Shown here one piece after another: positions 31,523 through 43,439 of a stretch of 64,000 bases of DNA. Positions within the stretch are counted from its first letter, which is position 1; the number at the start of each line of letters is the position of its first letter. Position numbers and translations under genes: made by a program. Location: assembly GCA_050084985.1 (NCBI GenBank), contig JBITNC010000001.1, positions 176,018,001-176,082,000 on the forward strand, given 5' to 3'. This DNA comes from Nageia nagi. Taxonomy: Eukaryota; Pinophyta. The notes under the pieces are model-generated. The model ran no database searches. It was not told the DNA's origin and worked only from the letters and a program-made list of their open reading frames with translations.

Positions 31523-34500
31523 CTATTATCCATGTGATTTTGATTGAGGAAGATGTAGTCAAGTTTTATGGAGTATTCAACTTTATTTCCCTTCTCATTA
31601 ATCCACTAGAGAGAATCCACTTTCTAGGAGGGATATAGGGGGATTTTATCATTTTTCTAAAGAAGTTGATACCTTAATTCAATAATAATGGGAGTCTTAA
31701 GGATTGGAATGTTTGAATGGTTAATACCATCATTATGGGAAATGTAGCCAAAAATCTTAAGCCAATTTTGGTTTTAGCCCAAATTATTAGAGGATATAAC
31801 TCAAGTTGGTCTATAAGGGAAGTGAGGCCTAGCCATTTTTCATCCTAGAATAAAATTATTTGAGCATTATTAACTTCCCAAATAGCTTGGCCATCTATAT
31901 AATCACTTAACTTGACTAATCTATTCTAGAATGAAGATCCTTTGGGGGGATTATATAGAATAAGAAAGTTGTTGACCCCTTCCCTATATTTGTTCTTACA
32001 AATTCTAACCCATTATCTATCTTTGTTTTGGCATATCTTCTGGCCAAGTTTAATATGCATGGCTTGATTGAAATACCTTATATGCTTGATCCCAAGTCCA
32101 CCCTCATTCTTTTTTTGGAAAACCTTCTCCCAATCAACCAAATGCATTCTTCTCTTTTACTCCATGCTAGTCCATATGAATTTTCTATAGATTTGATCTA
32201 TCTTCTCTGCCACTAGGGAAGGGATCTTAAATATGCTTTCCATGTATACATGTATGATTTGGAGGGATGCCTTAGCATGTTGAATCTTCCTAGCCATTAT
32301 GAGTAGAATTCCCTTCCAACTAACCATCTTATGCTTCAATTTGGCTATAACTTTATGCCAAAAGTTGGGTTGAATGCATCCCTCAAAAAGAGACATACCA
32401 AGATAAGTAGTAGGGAGTGATCCTAACTAACATTGGAATATATGAGATGTTCTATTACTTCTCTTAAGTTGTGTATTGAAAAAGAAAATGCTAATCTAAT
32501 CATAATTCACCATTTGATCAGTAATGGTTTCACATTTATCTAAAATGGATTTTAACATTTGGGCTTCCTTGATGCTAGCTTTGCCAATTAGAATAGTGTC
32601 ATAGACAAATTGATAATGAGTGATGGGGAAGTTATTTTGAGATGGTTTTATTCCTCTTAAGATCCTATTCTAGCTAGCTTTCTTAAAGGATCCTCCAAGT
32701 ACTTTGGCCATGATGATAAACAAATAAGATGATAGGGGATCTCCTTACATCAATCCTCTTGACAAGGTGAAGAAAATTGCAGCTTCCCCATTGACAAGAA
32801 CTAAGAAAATAGCTATGGAGATGCATATTTGAACCCGCATCCTCCATTTGTCTTGAAAGATAAGCTTTTCCAACACTTGGTCCAAGAATTTATAAGACAC
32901 CCTATCATAGGCCTTTTGCATATCAAGTTTAATGATCATTGCTTCTTCTTTTGATGCTTTGATAGAGTGTAGAGTTTCATGCATTAAGATAATCCCATTA
33001 GAGATTTATCTATCTCTAACAAATATGTATTGCTTCATGGAGATTATCTTAGGGAGGATATTAGCCAATATTTTAGTGAGTAATTTAGTGATGATTTTAT
33101 AGATAGTGTTACATATACCAATAGGCCTAAAGTTTTTAAGGTTGGTAGTGCCTTGGACTTTTGGAATGAGACTTAAAAAAGTTGTATTCCAAATTTTAAG
33201 TAGTCTATTATGTCTCTAAAATTATTGAACTATTTTTATTATACCCTCTCTAATAATGCTCCTAAAATGGTGAAAAAATATGGTAGGGAAGCTGTTAGGA
33301 CCAAGAGCCTTATCTTTATCCATCATGAAGATAGTAGTAGTGATTTCCTCCTCTGAGAATGGGGCCTATAATTTTAGGGAGTCTTCTTTTGTAATGAGGT
33401 GGGGGATGTTTTCCAAGAGCTCTCAAGCTACATTCTAATCTTCCTCCAAGGATTTTGTTAGAATGTTTTTATAAAGGGAAATTGCCATATCTTTAATTTT
33501 TGCTTCATCTTTCGTTATGCTCTAATCTTCTTTTTCTAATGTGTTGATTTTATTAAAGTTCCTCCTTAGAGTTGAGATCTTGAAGAATTTAGTATTTTAG
33601 TATCCCTCCTTAATCTAGGATATCCTATATTATTGTCTCCAAAATATTTCCTTCCTTTTGAGAATAATTTGATATTGCTCTCTAAGTGCATTCTCCCTAA
33701 TAGCAATTTTCAAGGATCTACCTTACGTCTGAATGAGGTTTTCAATCTAATCAAGTTCACTTCTTATTTCTTCTTTCTCTCAATCTATATGCTTGAAACA
33801 ATGCATGCTTTAGTATTTTAGGTTTTCTTTTATATTGCTCAATTTCTTCTATAATTAAAACATATTTATCCCCTGTGTATGTATATTACACCATTCCTTA
33901 TTTTGTTCCTCCAATTGGGATGTTTGAGCCAAATGAATTCCAATATAAAATATGCCCATTTTCTAATGTATGGAGATGCTTGAAGTAGAAGGGGCATGTG
34001 GTTAGAGGTTAACTTGAACTAGGCCACCAAAGCATGGTACAAAAACTTTTTGAGCCATGTGGAGGAGCAAACAACTCAATCAAGTTTGGTTTGAATTAGG
34101 GCATCATTAGTCTACATATTATTCTAGGTGAAATCAGTGCCTATAAGATCAAAATCAATCAAATTATTATTATCTAGAAAGTTTTGGATATCTTCCATGT
34201 CATTTTAGTTTTCCCTTCCATTAACAAATTTCTCATAATAGTGGAGAATAGTGTTGAAGTCCCCCATTATAAGCTATGGGATACTAGGGAAGAATTTCCT
34301 ATCCTCTATTAGTAGATAAAAAATCTTTCATCTTACAGCTAAGTTTTTAGGGGCATACAAATTGGTTATGATGAATTCAAAGTTGTCTTTAATGTTATGG
34401 ATTAAGGTATGAATGAATCTTATGGATTAGTTTAAATAAGGGGGATTTCTCAGTCTGACTCCTGCTAGTAGAAATTAGCTTCCTTCCATAATTTCCTCTT

Positions 34501-34641
34501 AGTATCGATAATGTTATCCTCTTTCACTTTAGACTCCTAAATTAGAACAATACTAGGCTTCTTATCATACTATATATCCTTAAAAAATATTTATTTTCCA
34601 AGGGTATTGTAGCCACTAATGTTCCATGATAGAATCTTCAT
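31523..34641 (-). pseudogene. LINE ORF2: endonuclease and reverse transcriptase
   Basis: ORF2 starts MKILSWNISG at 34,641, the signature start of an AP-like endonuclease; GDFNTI follows, and SNHMP at 33,992-34,006 replaces the usual SDH. The RT part shows NTKFF, DKALGPNSF, FLSLIPKV, FRPIGICNTIYKIITK, then HETLHSIKASKEEAMIIKLD, MQKAYDRVSYKFLDQVLEK, LVNGEAA and GDPLSSYLF. The catalytic box is FVYD (32,598-32,609) instead of FADD. Thumb and connection pieces (KIQHAKASLQIIHVYM, KFIWTSME) follow to about 32,157, then a DEKWLGL stretch. There are numerous stops. In active LINEs this protein nicks the target and primes cDNA synthesis; both active sites are altered here. Confidence 0.85.
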
Positions 34642-34685
34642 TGAGGGGTAGTAGAGGCCATGTAGCCCCCACTTTGCTCTAGAGT

Positions 34686-35999
34686 GTGTTACTTCCCATT
34701 GGCTATATCTTGCTTAATCATATTATATCTTACTTCCCTTGATGAAGGTCTCCCTATGTGTGGTTTTCCTACATTAGGATTTTTCTTTATGTTTAGGATA
34801 TTCCTTGATGGTATTTTAGCCCCTACATTTTTTTGTTGTGTGAGTATAGTTGTGGCTAATCTATCTATATTTTTTACCTTTTTAATAATTCTTCTAATCT
34901 CTCCTTCTTCATCCTTCCCTTTGAATTCTTCATTGACCTCCATATCTATTGCTTCATTTTATGAAAAATTAGTGTTATATTCAATATTTTCTCTATTAAT
35001 TCTTTCTAAGATCCCAAGCATGGCATATTGATTTTTAGTGGTCGTGGAATTCAGGGTTTCCAAATTTTCTTTTCAAGGATTGTTCTAGGTTTGTTTTGGT
35101 GCTCCATTCACATTTCTAGTAGTCTTCACTTTATTTCTCCCTCCTTTTCTTTTTTACATTATTTTCCATTCATTTCTCTCATTTCTATTGGTAATATTAA
35201 TTTTCTCTTAGTTATTCATCTCTTCATTCCTGATTTTTTTCTATGCATAATATTTTGCATAGTGATCAAAGCTCTTACAAATATTATATTGGACTAGGAG
35301 GTTTTCATAAAGAATTTATTGGACGCAAATTCTTTCATATTCTAGTTTGATCTCAATTTCTTTCTTGAGGGGTTTAGAGATATCGATGTTAGCTATAAAT
35401 CTTGCATTTGTCAGTTTCTATCTTAATTGGGTAGCTCTCTTAATAGTGACTAATGTTCCAACATCTTTGGTGATCCTTACTATCACACTTGAATACCAAC
35501 AATATGTGTGTAATCTAAGTAGTGAGACCCAAGTGGGTATCAGATTGAATTTTTCAAACTTAGGAGTAAAATATTTATCCCAATGTTTGATGATAAGCCC
35601 CTTTTTACCAAGGAACCATGGTCCAAGTTCTATCACTTTTTGAAGATCTTCCTCAAATTGAAATTTAAAGATCAAGAATTTTGTTGGGAGCATAATTAAA
35701 GATAGTAACCATTTGTTCTTCCATCATTCCTTTATCCAATTTTTGATAAGTTCAATTAGGGGTATTACTCCTAGAAATCTTTTGATCAATGCATGATGTA
35801 AATTGCTTTCACCAACTTCTATAATATAATTAAGAATAGTGATACTTACCCTTTCTTTTGAAAAATCAAGTTCTATAATTTTGCTTATGGCTACTTCCAT
35901 AAATGGTTTTTTTAGAAGAAGCATACTTCTCCATTCTCTTGGAGGTTTTGGGTCTAGTTTCATTCGATCCTTATTCATAGCATTACTTTTATCATTCAA
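34686..35999 (-). pseudogene. LINE ORF1 relic (DUF4283, zinc knuckle)
   Basis: The N-terminus contains MNKDRMKLDPKPPREW, then RFLGVIPLIELIKNWIKE and the DUF4283 core with FEEDLQKVIELGPWFLGKKG and WVSLLRLHTYCW. A knuckle-like CKSFDHYAKYY lies at about 35,245-35,290 with the final Cys lost. A charged C-terminal part (34,689-34,943) contains VGKPHIGRPSSREV and IKQDIANGK, conserved with the LINE fragment at 12,630-12,690. Stops break the frame between domains. ORF2 begins 45 bases after its end. Confidence 0.82.
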
Positions 36000-36643
36000 C
36001 TATATTATGTAAAAAATGAAATTATGATAGAGAAAAATTTCACCTATTTTTTAGATTCTATAATCCCACACTTGTAACATATGTGGTTTTCTAATTGTAG
36101 AAATTAAATACCAAAAAGGAGCAAGATAAAATTACTAAAAACTTCAAGAAGCATTCACCCAAATAAACATAATATAAGGAATTTTTCAAGGGGAAAAAAT
36201 AAAAAAAAACCCTAATATTTCAAAATGGAAAAAGGCCAAGAAATTACAAGAGAGTAATTTAGAGCTAGAGAGAGATATTACAAGAACTTAGGAGAATTGC
36301 TAGATGAGAATAACAGGAGAGAACATCTCAATAAATAGAGGTGGAGAGAGAGAGTAATAAAGTAACTCCCATGACCTGAACTTGCCATCTTGCAATACAA
36401 GAGGTGTGATTTATAAAAATAACACCCATTCTAGATAAGGAGTTACAAATTAATGTAACTCCCATTCTAGAATCATATCAAATGAGGAAATAAATAATTA
36501 TTCTCATAAAATTCCATAAGAGGACAAAATAGGTGTAGGGATTCCCTTGGAATATGCCTTACACAAAAAAATGAGGATTAAAAAATTATCATCTAACCTA
36601 ATGTGAGAATAATCTCACTAAACTAACCAAGTAAAGGTTACAT
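36000..36643 (-). other. LINE 5' leader region
   Basis: It lies between ORF1 and the target site. It contains a purine-rich stretch with gagagagag near 36,345. No coding content is seen. Where the leader begins is inferred only from the target-site repeat. Confidence 0.45.
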
Positions 36644-37455
36644 ATTCTAATAATATCTCATAACAGCTATGATTCCTTTCTAGGTTAAGGTGATCATCTA
36701 CTAATCTTGCATTTATATGATCCAATGGTAGATAGGTGTGATTTGTATACTCCATCTATCCACATCATGATTGGAGAGCCTAGGGATAAATAAAATCTCA
36801 TTAATTTCTAGGTGCCTTAAGATCATTGTGGTTTCTTGAGTTAAGTTCCATAAATCCATCCTTGCCCCATGTCCAAGTGTGGAAGTCATAAACTAACCTA
36901 GGGATACCATATTACAATATCCAATGGCCATGTATGGAACATCCCATTAAAGGAGAATAATATTGCATTTACGATTATCAATGTTGGAATCATGTACTAC
37001 AAGTGGCCTTTGAAATTATAAGTATTATTAGCACATAAATACCTATGGCCCATTTATTACATAGAAATAACAAATAAGCACTCATAGAGTCCTACATTCT
37101 ATGTTGGAGGATATTCAAGTGGAATTATATTTAAATATTTCTAATTAAATATAAATCACACCTAGATTAATGGAATATCACTTGAACATACTTGAGGATG
37201 GATGTCACTCTCAAAAGAGAGTAAATCAAATATTCTCATGCACATGTGATATGAGTGGATTGGCCCGATATGTAAACTTCAAAGTACCATATCTTCCTCA
37301 TTTCTAACTAGAAGTAGGTCATATAACCTATCAAAATTATTGGCACGAAGTCCTATATTCATTCTAAGTGTTGAAATATCTATTTCTAGCTTATAGAAGA
37401 TGAAATAATCTTAAAACCAAAAATGAGTGAAACTTTAAAAATCATGGACATTACA
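36644..37455 (-). repeat. Element B, 5' LTR (second part)
   Basis: It continues the LTR from 28,211 and matches 21,711-22,548. It ends gacattaca, followed by the right target-site copy ttctc. Confidence 0.85.
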
Positions 37456-37460
37456 TTCTC

Positions 37461-37812
37461 TACCTCAAAGAGAGGAGCACTAATGGAAAGAGGATCATCT
37501 AAATGTTAATATTACATTTTCCAAGGCTAAAATATGCAACACCTCATTTAGGTAGACTAATATTGCATTTACAAATATGATTGCTTTATTTAACATTAAT
37601 ACATTATTATTGATAATTTAAACACTCAACTATACATAATGACTAAATAAAAAGGGCCATTATTCCATAATTAAAGAATTTAACTAAGTCTCTAAGTGGA
37701 ACTTATAATAATTGGCCAAAAATTAAAAAAATAGATAAAATCACACTTAAGCTAATATTCCCATTTATAAGAGGTGAAATGGGGAAAATACCACAAAAAT
37801 AGGGATATTACA
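37461..37812 (-). repeat. Element A, 5' LTR (second part)
   Basis: It resumes with tacctcaaagag and ends gatattaca, then the target-site copy taaga (37,813-37,817). It matches 52,366-52,710. Confidence 0.85.
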
Positions 37813-38445
37813 TAAGATAAATACATGTGTATCCCTACCTATGACAAAGCTGAATATATGCAAGATAAATCTATTGAAGAGTAGCTAGTGACATTTATGT
37901 ACAAATCCCATAATCAATAACAAAAAGGATCTCAGCATGGATGTTAGGTCTCAAGATCTCAACATAGGCATATACATCAATGCACATGCTAGCATTCCAA
38001 TGGAATGAGGTTCACCGCCAAGGATCGATAATACTAAATATTTCAAAATTCTAAGCCAAGCATATGATCACAAAAATGGATGATAAATATTTGGTTGAGT
38101 GGTAACAATATTCAATGTAATCTTGACATACTTTCTTTAGGTTAGACTTACTTACATTTATATCAAGCATGATTTCCACTATTTGACCCCTTGTAAGAAG
38201 GTTGAAGTCATCTCAATGTACCTAACTTAAAAATAAGAATAAAACCTAATAAATATATGACAATAAGGTAAAATATGATTAACAATGATAAAGTGTGATT
38301 AAATATGTATGTAATGATACATGTAAATGGGGCTACATTAGGGGGACCAAATTTAGGTTTCAATATGAAGTCTTGAGTTATGGCTTGTTGGGATATATCA
38401 TTAACAAGGGTAATAATAAATTCATTCCCATGTCTAGAGAACCTA
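37813..38445. other. Flanking DNA without recognised content
   Basis: This is the right flank of element A. No gene, terminal repeat or RNA gene is seen. Its counterpart in copy 2 would lie outside the window. Confidence 0.5.
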
Positions 38446-39977
38446 AGGTTGTTACTAATTAGAGGCTCACCACTCTTTTGAATGTAAGCTACAAGATTAT
38501 TACTAAATATTTTACCTTTAAGCTAAATGCTTATTGCCTCTAATTGTTTAGTCTATGTAAACTAGTTTTGTCTAATGAAGCAATATTTTAGGTAATGTTC
38601 TGGCTATTTGGGAAGGAATGGAATGGTCCATAACTTTGGAACAAAAGTTGTTATTTATTAAAATTTATTTTGTTAAAGCTTATGATATAATTATATGGTC
38701 CTTCATTACTAATTGGAGGTCCATCACTCTTTTGAATATGAGCTACAAGATTATCACCAAAGATTTAGTCTTAAATATTAGACCCCTACTACCCTTGATT
38801 GTTCAATCTAAGCACACTAGCTTTGCTAAAAGAAAGTATATTTTAGATAGTGTTATGACTATTTGGGAAGAAATGAAATAGTCTAATACTTCAAAGCAAG
38901 AAGTGTTATTTATTAAAATTGATTTTGTTAAACCATATGATAAAATTGAATGGTCCTTCATTACTAATTGGAAGCCCATCACTCTTTTGAATGTGAGTTA
39001 CAATATTATTACTAAAGCTTTAGCCTTAAAGCTTAGACCCTTATTTCCCCTAATTGTTTGGTTTGAGAAAACTAGTTTTGTCTAAAGTAAGTATATTTTA
39101 GATAATGCTTTGGCTATTTAGGAAGGAATGGAATCAGTTCAAAATTTAGAGAAAGAGGAGTTATTTATTATAATTGATTTAGCTAAAACTTATGATAGAA
39201 TTGAATGGTACTTCATTACTAATATGCTTTAGGAACTTAGCTTTGGTTATTATTTCATTAACATTATTTGTATGTTATTTAGAGAAGCTTTGACAATTAT
39301 TACCTTCAATAATAATCAATATGAAGTTTTCCAACTTCGTTACCCTTTTTACCAAGGTTTTCCTTTTGATCCTTCTTTATTAATTTTTTTTGTTGAAGCC
39401 TTTGATATCTTCTTTCTAACAAGTTAGCTCAAGGTCAAATTTGGGGAATATCTCTTCCTAATTTTGATCATCAACTTATTAATGGGTACTTTATTAATGA
39501 TTCCTTCTTGATGACGTGGGAATATGTGCAATCATTTACTTCTTATATAAATTGCTTGGATATGTACTATCTTTCTTCTTGATCTAATATTGAATGGATG
39601 AAAACCTCCTATTATAGATAATCTTAGAAACCTCTCCTTGAGTGGTTGTTACACACTTGTTGGATTTAGATTCAACCTAGTGAAGTTTTCAAATTCTTGG
39701 ACATCCCCTTTTCTTTTCAAGCATCATCAACTCAACTTGGGCAAAATGATGTTCAAAAAGTAGAGAATAAGTTTCCTTTTTTATCCTCTAAGAAGCTTTA
39801 TTTAGCTGATAAATACCAAATTTCTTCTAAAATTCTAGCTTATACTCATGTTTATTACTCATATTATTAGGTCACATCCATATCTTACTATATAAGAAGC
39901 TTGAGAAGTTGCTTAGAGACTTTCTCTAGGTCAAAGATGTTTTCACAAGAGGCTTCTTATATGATAAAAAAATGTAA
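38446..39977 (+). pseudogene. LINE RT relic (5' part)
   Basis: After the triplication the frame continues with FINIICMLFREALTI, then a broken version of the usual QGCPLAP stretch (QGFPFDP) and the catalytic box, which reads YFINDSF at 39,487-39,504 where YFADDSF is expected. LDIPFSFQASSTQL and LSSKKLYLADKYQISSKILA follow, matching the thumb region of plant LINE RTs. Numerous stops occur. The loss of the first catalytic Asp means the RT was inactive even apart from the stops. Confidence 0.75.
38453..39216 (+). repeat. Triplicated LINE RT segment, 254/255 bp units
   Basis: The phrase cactctttt recurs at 38,471, 38,725 and 38,980. Each unit encodes NW(R/K)(S/P)ITLLN, YKIITK, LRPLLPLIV, YILD, KI.FVKAYD and WSFITN. 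The next unit restarts at the ITNW boundary. Only the third unit runs on into the remainder of RT (NMLQELSF). Confidence 0.9.
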
Positions 39978-40880
39978 ATAGTAGTAATAAATAATCTAAA
40001 TTCCTACTTGGATTGAAATGACCAAAGATAAATGATAGAGGAAATATATGATATTCAATGAATAACAAATCAATTCCTATTAAGGTAAGAATTCATAGAC
40101 TTACGTATGATACTTACCTATTACATATAAAATGAAGCAAGACATGAATGACTAATGATAAGATAGAGACATCACAAAAATTACATATTATTGATATTTC
40201 AGAAAAGGACCTTTGTTGATCATCAATGAGTGATAATTAATCCTCCATAGTCTCCATTGATCCTCAACAGATCATTGTTAATCCTTAATGGGTTGCAATC
40301 AACCCTAGTTTGGGTGCCTTACACATCAAGATTGAGTTCAATGCTTGATTCATCTTCTTATATGTTAAAAATATTCATAATAACATGATAATAGCTTGTA
40401 TAATATAAATAGAGTATCCAAATTCCAATCTTAATAAGGTACTGTCTGAGAGGGAATATGCCACTATCAAGATCATAATAAGTTACCAAATATGGCTTTA
40501 TAGTAGACTTATGTGCATATGGGGCTTATCAAGTACTCCATAATGTAACCCACTCCTTGGTTTGACACCCATACCTTAGGCCAAGCATTAGGTACAAAAT
40601 ATAATAGACATTAGTATACTATTATATTGATAGCAATGAAATAACACCAAGCAACATGATAATTTCTTAGTATTTATTTATTTTAATTTGTTATATAAAT
40701 TAAGTAAACTTAATTTATCTAACTACACTTCCATAGAGTAGCATAGGATATTTATTACCTTATTAAATCCTATGGTAGAATGGGTTTATTTTATTATCAA
40801 AACTATTTTCCCTTAGGTTCTATATGGATTTTTTTGAGATTTAACAAGCGATAAGCAATGAAAAATCCTCATAAGATGTT
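39978..40880. other. Unidentified insertion in the second LINE
   Basis: The LINE reading stops after KDVFTRGFLYDKK near 39,975 and resumes by about 40,900. The intervening DNA shows no terminal repeats, coding domain or clear target-site duplication that I can see. Confidence 0.4.
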
Positions 40881-42540
40881 ACCTCTCTAGGGGTTTACCT
40901 TAGGGTAAGAAAGTTTAGCAAGGTCTTAGATTGCAGACTATTCTTACAACATTGATTACCATCAAAATCCTCAACTCTTTTTTCATAAAGAATATATAGA
41001 AATCTTGGGAGGCTATAAAGCCATGACTCCCTTATAAAGGCTTAGATTTTCAAGTAGGAGCCTTCCTTTTTACTATTAATATTTGGTGATATCATGTTAT
41101 CATGTATCAAGGTCAACCCCTTTACCAAGGGTAGTGGATAAGAGCTAATCACTTCATTAGAAAGGGAATTGCTTGAATTTTAAATCTTTACTCCATTCAT
41201 ACTAGGAATTGGAACCCATAGGACTCTTTCAAGTAGTTTTATAAATTAATATATGAAGATAAAGCTACTTCTAATATAGTTATTTAAAAATTCCTTTTTC
41301 TATATGGTGTAAATTATCCAAGTATTTTCAAAGGCCTTTATGGGTTGATTAGTTTTGGCCTAAGAATGTGCCTTTGTTACATTATAAGGATCATCTTGGT
41401 TATAATTGGCTATTCCCTCATGTTTCGATGGCTATATCTCTCAATGAAAAATAAGATTTAATCTCCTCACCTTCTATGTGGAGTATCCAATTTAATATAG
41501 CTTAGGCCCCTTATATATAACCTAAGTAAGCTTTCTTTCCATAAAGTTTAATTCATTAATGATTATTTTTAAGGCATCATTTGAAATACCTTGGTGTTGA
41601 AAAACCTACGTATGCTTTTTTATGGTGAACTTAAATATTTTATTCATTTTTTTTTGGAATTGTAGACAAGCTAAGCTTGCACAGAAATGGATCCTTTCTT
41701 TCTTTAGACCTTTAATGTTCAACTCCTTTTCCTAATCTAATGCTATTCCAAGTGATCCCATTGATTTTTCATAATGCCTTAATTTTGTATATAATATTTT
41801 TATAATTAGTACTATTTTCTACCCTTGGAAGTATTGTAATAAAGTAATGTTTACCCAATAAGATGCTTCTAATTCTTTTTCTCTTATTAATTAATATAAT
41901 ATTCTTTATAACTATTGATTGTAGATCATTATTCAAGTAGAAAAAGTCAATGTGGAGTTGCAACATCATAGGAATTTAATGGATCATTGGGGGGATGCTC
42001 CTTGTACTATGAGAAGGGCCCCCCCAAATCAACCATCCAAGGGACATTATAGGTCACACTCCCATTCTCAACAAATGTTGTATTCTTGACCTTTAAATCT
42101 ACCTATAGAAAGGCATTCATCCTAACCTTCCCCTAGTAGGAAGAACCCCATTGCTCATGGAGAGAGTCCTTCCTGCCATATCTCTAGTTGGGATGTTTCA
42201 CCTATAACTTTTGAATTTGTTATTGGATGAGGTAATACTACCATTGCTCCCATGAGTGATTAGGATAATTTCCCAACATCTTCTTCTAGTGATTGGGACT
42301 ATGTGCATGTTGAAGATAATTTCCAACCTAATCCATATGGCTTCAATAATATATAATGATGAATAGTTAGTTATTGCTCCTTAATTTTGATGAATGGTTT
42401 TTACCTTACTTAGTATTTGGCATCTATATTAATGATTTTTACCTTAACTATTGGGTTAGTGTGCTTTTTTGGGGTGTGTTAATCCCACCCACCCTTTTTG
42501 TATAGAATAATTTTTTAATATAATTGACTCTTGTATTTAA
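40880..42540 (+). pseudogene. LINE ORF2 C-terminal relic and 3' tail
   Basis: Frames give KSWEAIKP, GLDFQVGAF, WIRANHFIRKGIA, RNWNP and then FWPKNVPLLHYKDHLGYNW, in the order seen after RT in this LINE type. A stretch FWNCRQAKLAQKWILSFF near 41,650 resembles the end of the zinc-binding region. The tail from about 42,300 to 42,540 is non-coding and ends in a short A-run. Confidence 0.6.
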
Positions 42541-42719
42541 AAAAATAACTTGCATTTTTATTTAAGTGATTTATAATTTTATGCATATACCAACCATTGA
42601 TTTATTTTTTATAATTATGTATGAATTTATATATTATTTTCATTAATTTTTATTTAATTTTAAGAAAATATCTACTCAATTAGTTGTCTTATTTTTTTTT
42701 ATTAATTTGGAAGATGGAT
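42541..42719. other. AT-rich spacer before copy 2
   Basis: No recognised content. It lies between the LINE tail and the point where the match to window position 1 begins. Confidence 0.5.
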
Positions 42720-43439
42720 TTTTAAAGGAATCTTAACCTTTTACAAAAGTTCTCTCAAAATAAGAATTAAGCTTAAGAACAAGATAGGGAGCCTTGTGCC
42801 ACCTAATTCTCCAAAGAAATCACAAAACACCAAATCCAGCTCCACTATATCCAACCAATATAAAGACACACTAAAAAAGAAAACCAAGGCTTCATTGTAG
42901 CCATATAAAATACTTTGAGTGATAATTTGAGTAACCACCCAAACATATATTACTTTTTTATTTCATCCACCAAGGCCTTGAATATTTTCTTATAGGGTAT
43001 TTTTCATCTTGAGTTTCACTTCCAACATCCTAAGGATAGTTCCTTTGTCAAAGATGGTCATATGAGTGGCTTTTATAGGGGTGCATTCTACATATCCTCA
43101 TTGTTCTCCATTGGTTAGTATAGGTCACCTTCTTCTTCTAGAGTTGTGTTTCCTTTTAGATAACTAATAGGAGTCACCTTAATATCCTCACCTCCCACTG
43201 ATAGAGTTTTATTACCCTCTTCCTCCTTTATCTCCTCCTCTACCTCCAAATATTATGAGATAATCTCCTCCATATACATCATCTCCTTACCATATTTCCT
43301 CTAATTAGAGCCCTTCCTAGGTTTTGGAGTCTAATTAAGGTCCTCCCTCTTCATGGTTTTTGTTGACCTAGAGCTAAGCATAGGTTCAAATTGAGTGAAT
43401 TATAAAATCAACATTATCCTAGATGTTTCTTTGATGTAT

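Larger units (their letters stand above)
28212..36643 (-). mobile_element. L1-type LINE, nearly complete but decayed
   Basis: It is flanked by attcaacatat (28,201-28,211) and attctaataatat (36,644-36,656), an imperfect target-site duplication. In reading order on the minus strand it has a 5' leader (36,643-36,000), ORF1 (35,999-34,686), a 45-base gap, ORF2 starting at 34,641 with endonuclease, RT, and zinc-binding RVT region to about 30,490, an unusual segment 30,480-28,634, and a 3' tail (28,625-28,275). A 60 bp stretch between tail and target site (28,212-28,275) is unexplained. A solo LTR interrupts ORF2. Confidence 0.85.
20951..37455 (-). mobile_element. LTR retrotransposon B, inserted in element A's LTR
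   Basis: It is flanked by tgctc (20,946-20,950) and ttctc (37,456-37,460), and the empty site in copy 2 reads tgctctacc. In window order it has a 3' LTR 20,951-22,548, an internal region 22,549-25,795, PBS 25,796-25,808, a partial LTR, a repeated internal piece, a second PBS 27,430-27,442, and a 5' LTR 27,444-28,211 continued at 36,644-37,455. LTRs are about 1.6 kb. No pol is seen. A protein-like relic of unknown kind lies beside the 3' LTR. LTR and internal sequences are related to A but distinct. Confidence 0.85.
15680..37812 (-). mobile_element. LTR retrotransposon A (non-autonomous, nested)
   Basis: This element reads on the minus strand. In window order it is: 3' LTR 15,680-17,097, polypurine tract 17,098-17,111, internal region to 19,855, PBS 19,856-19,868, and 5' LTR 19,870-20,950 continued at 37,461-37,812 after element B. 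LTRs of about 1.42 kb end in TGTGATG and TTACA. The internal region is only about 2.8 kb and contains a gag-like zinc-knuckle relic and a degenerate tandem repeat, with no RT, integrase or protease. The spacing of its knuckle (see 58,056) points to the Ty3/Gypsy side. An active element would need enzymes in trans. Confidence 0.88.
38446..42540 (+). mobile_element. Second LINE, plus strand, decayed
   Basis: RT, connection, zinc-binding and 3' regions can be followed from about 38,446 to a tail ending gtatttaaaaaaataac at 42,540. The 5' half, including the endonuclease, is missing. The RT segment is triplicated at its left end, and unrelated DNA of about 0.9 kb interrupts it at 39,978-40,880. 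The family differs from the L1-type LINE at 28,212. Confidence 0.75.

Noticed and set aside
34684-35297. Plus-strand ORFs of 115 and 89 codons, rich in Phe, Leu and Ser
   Set aside because: They are shadows of the LINE ORF1 on the minus strand.
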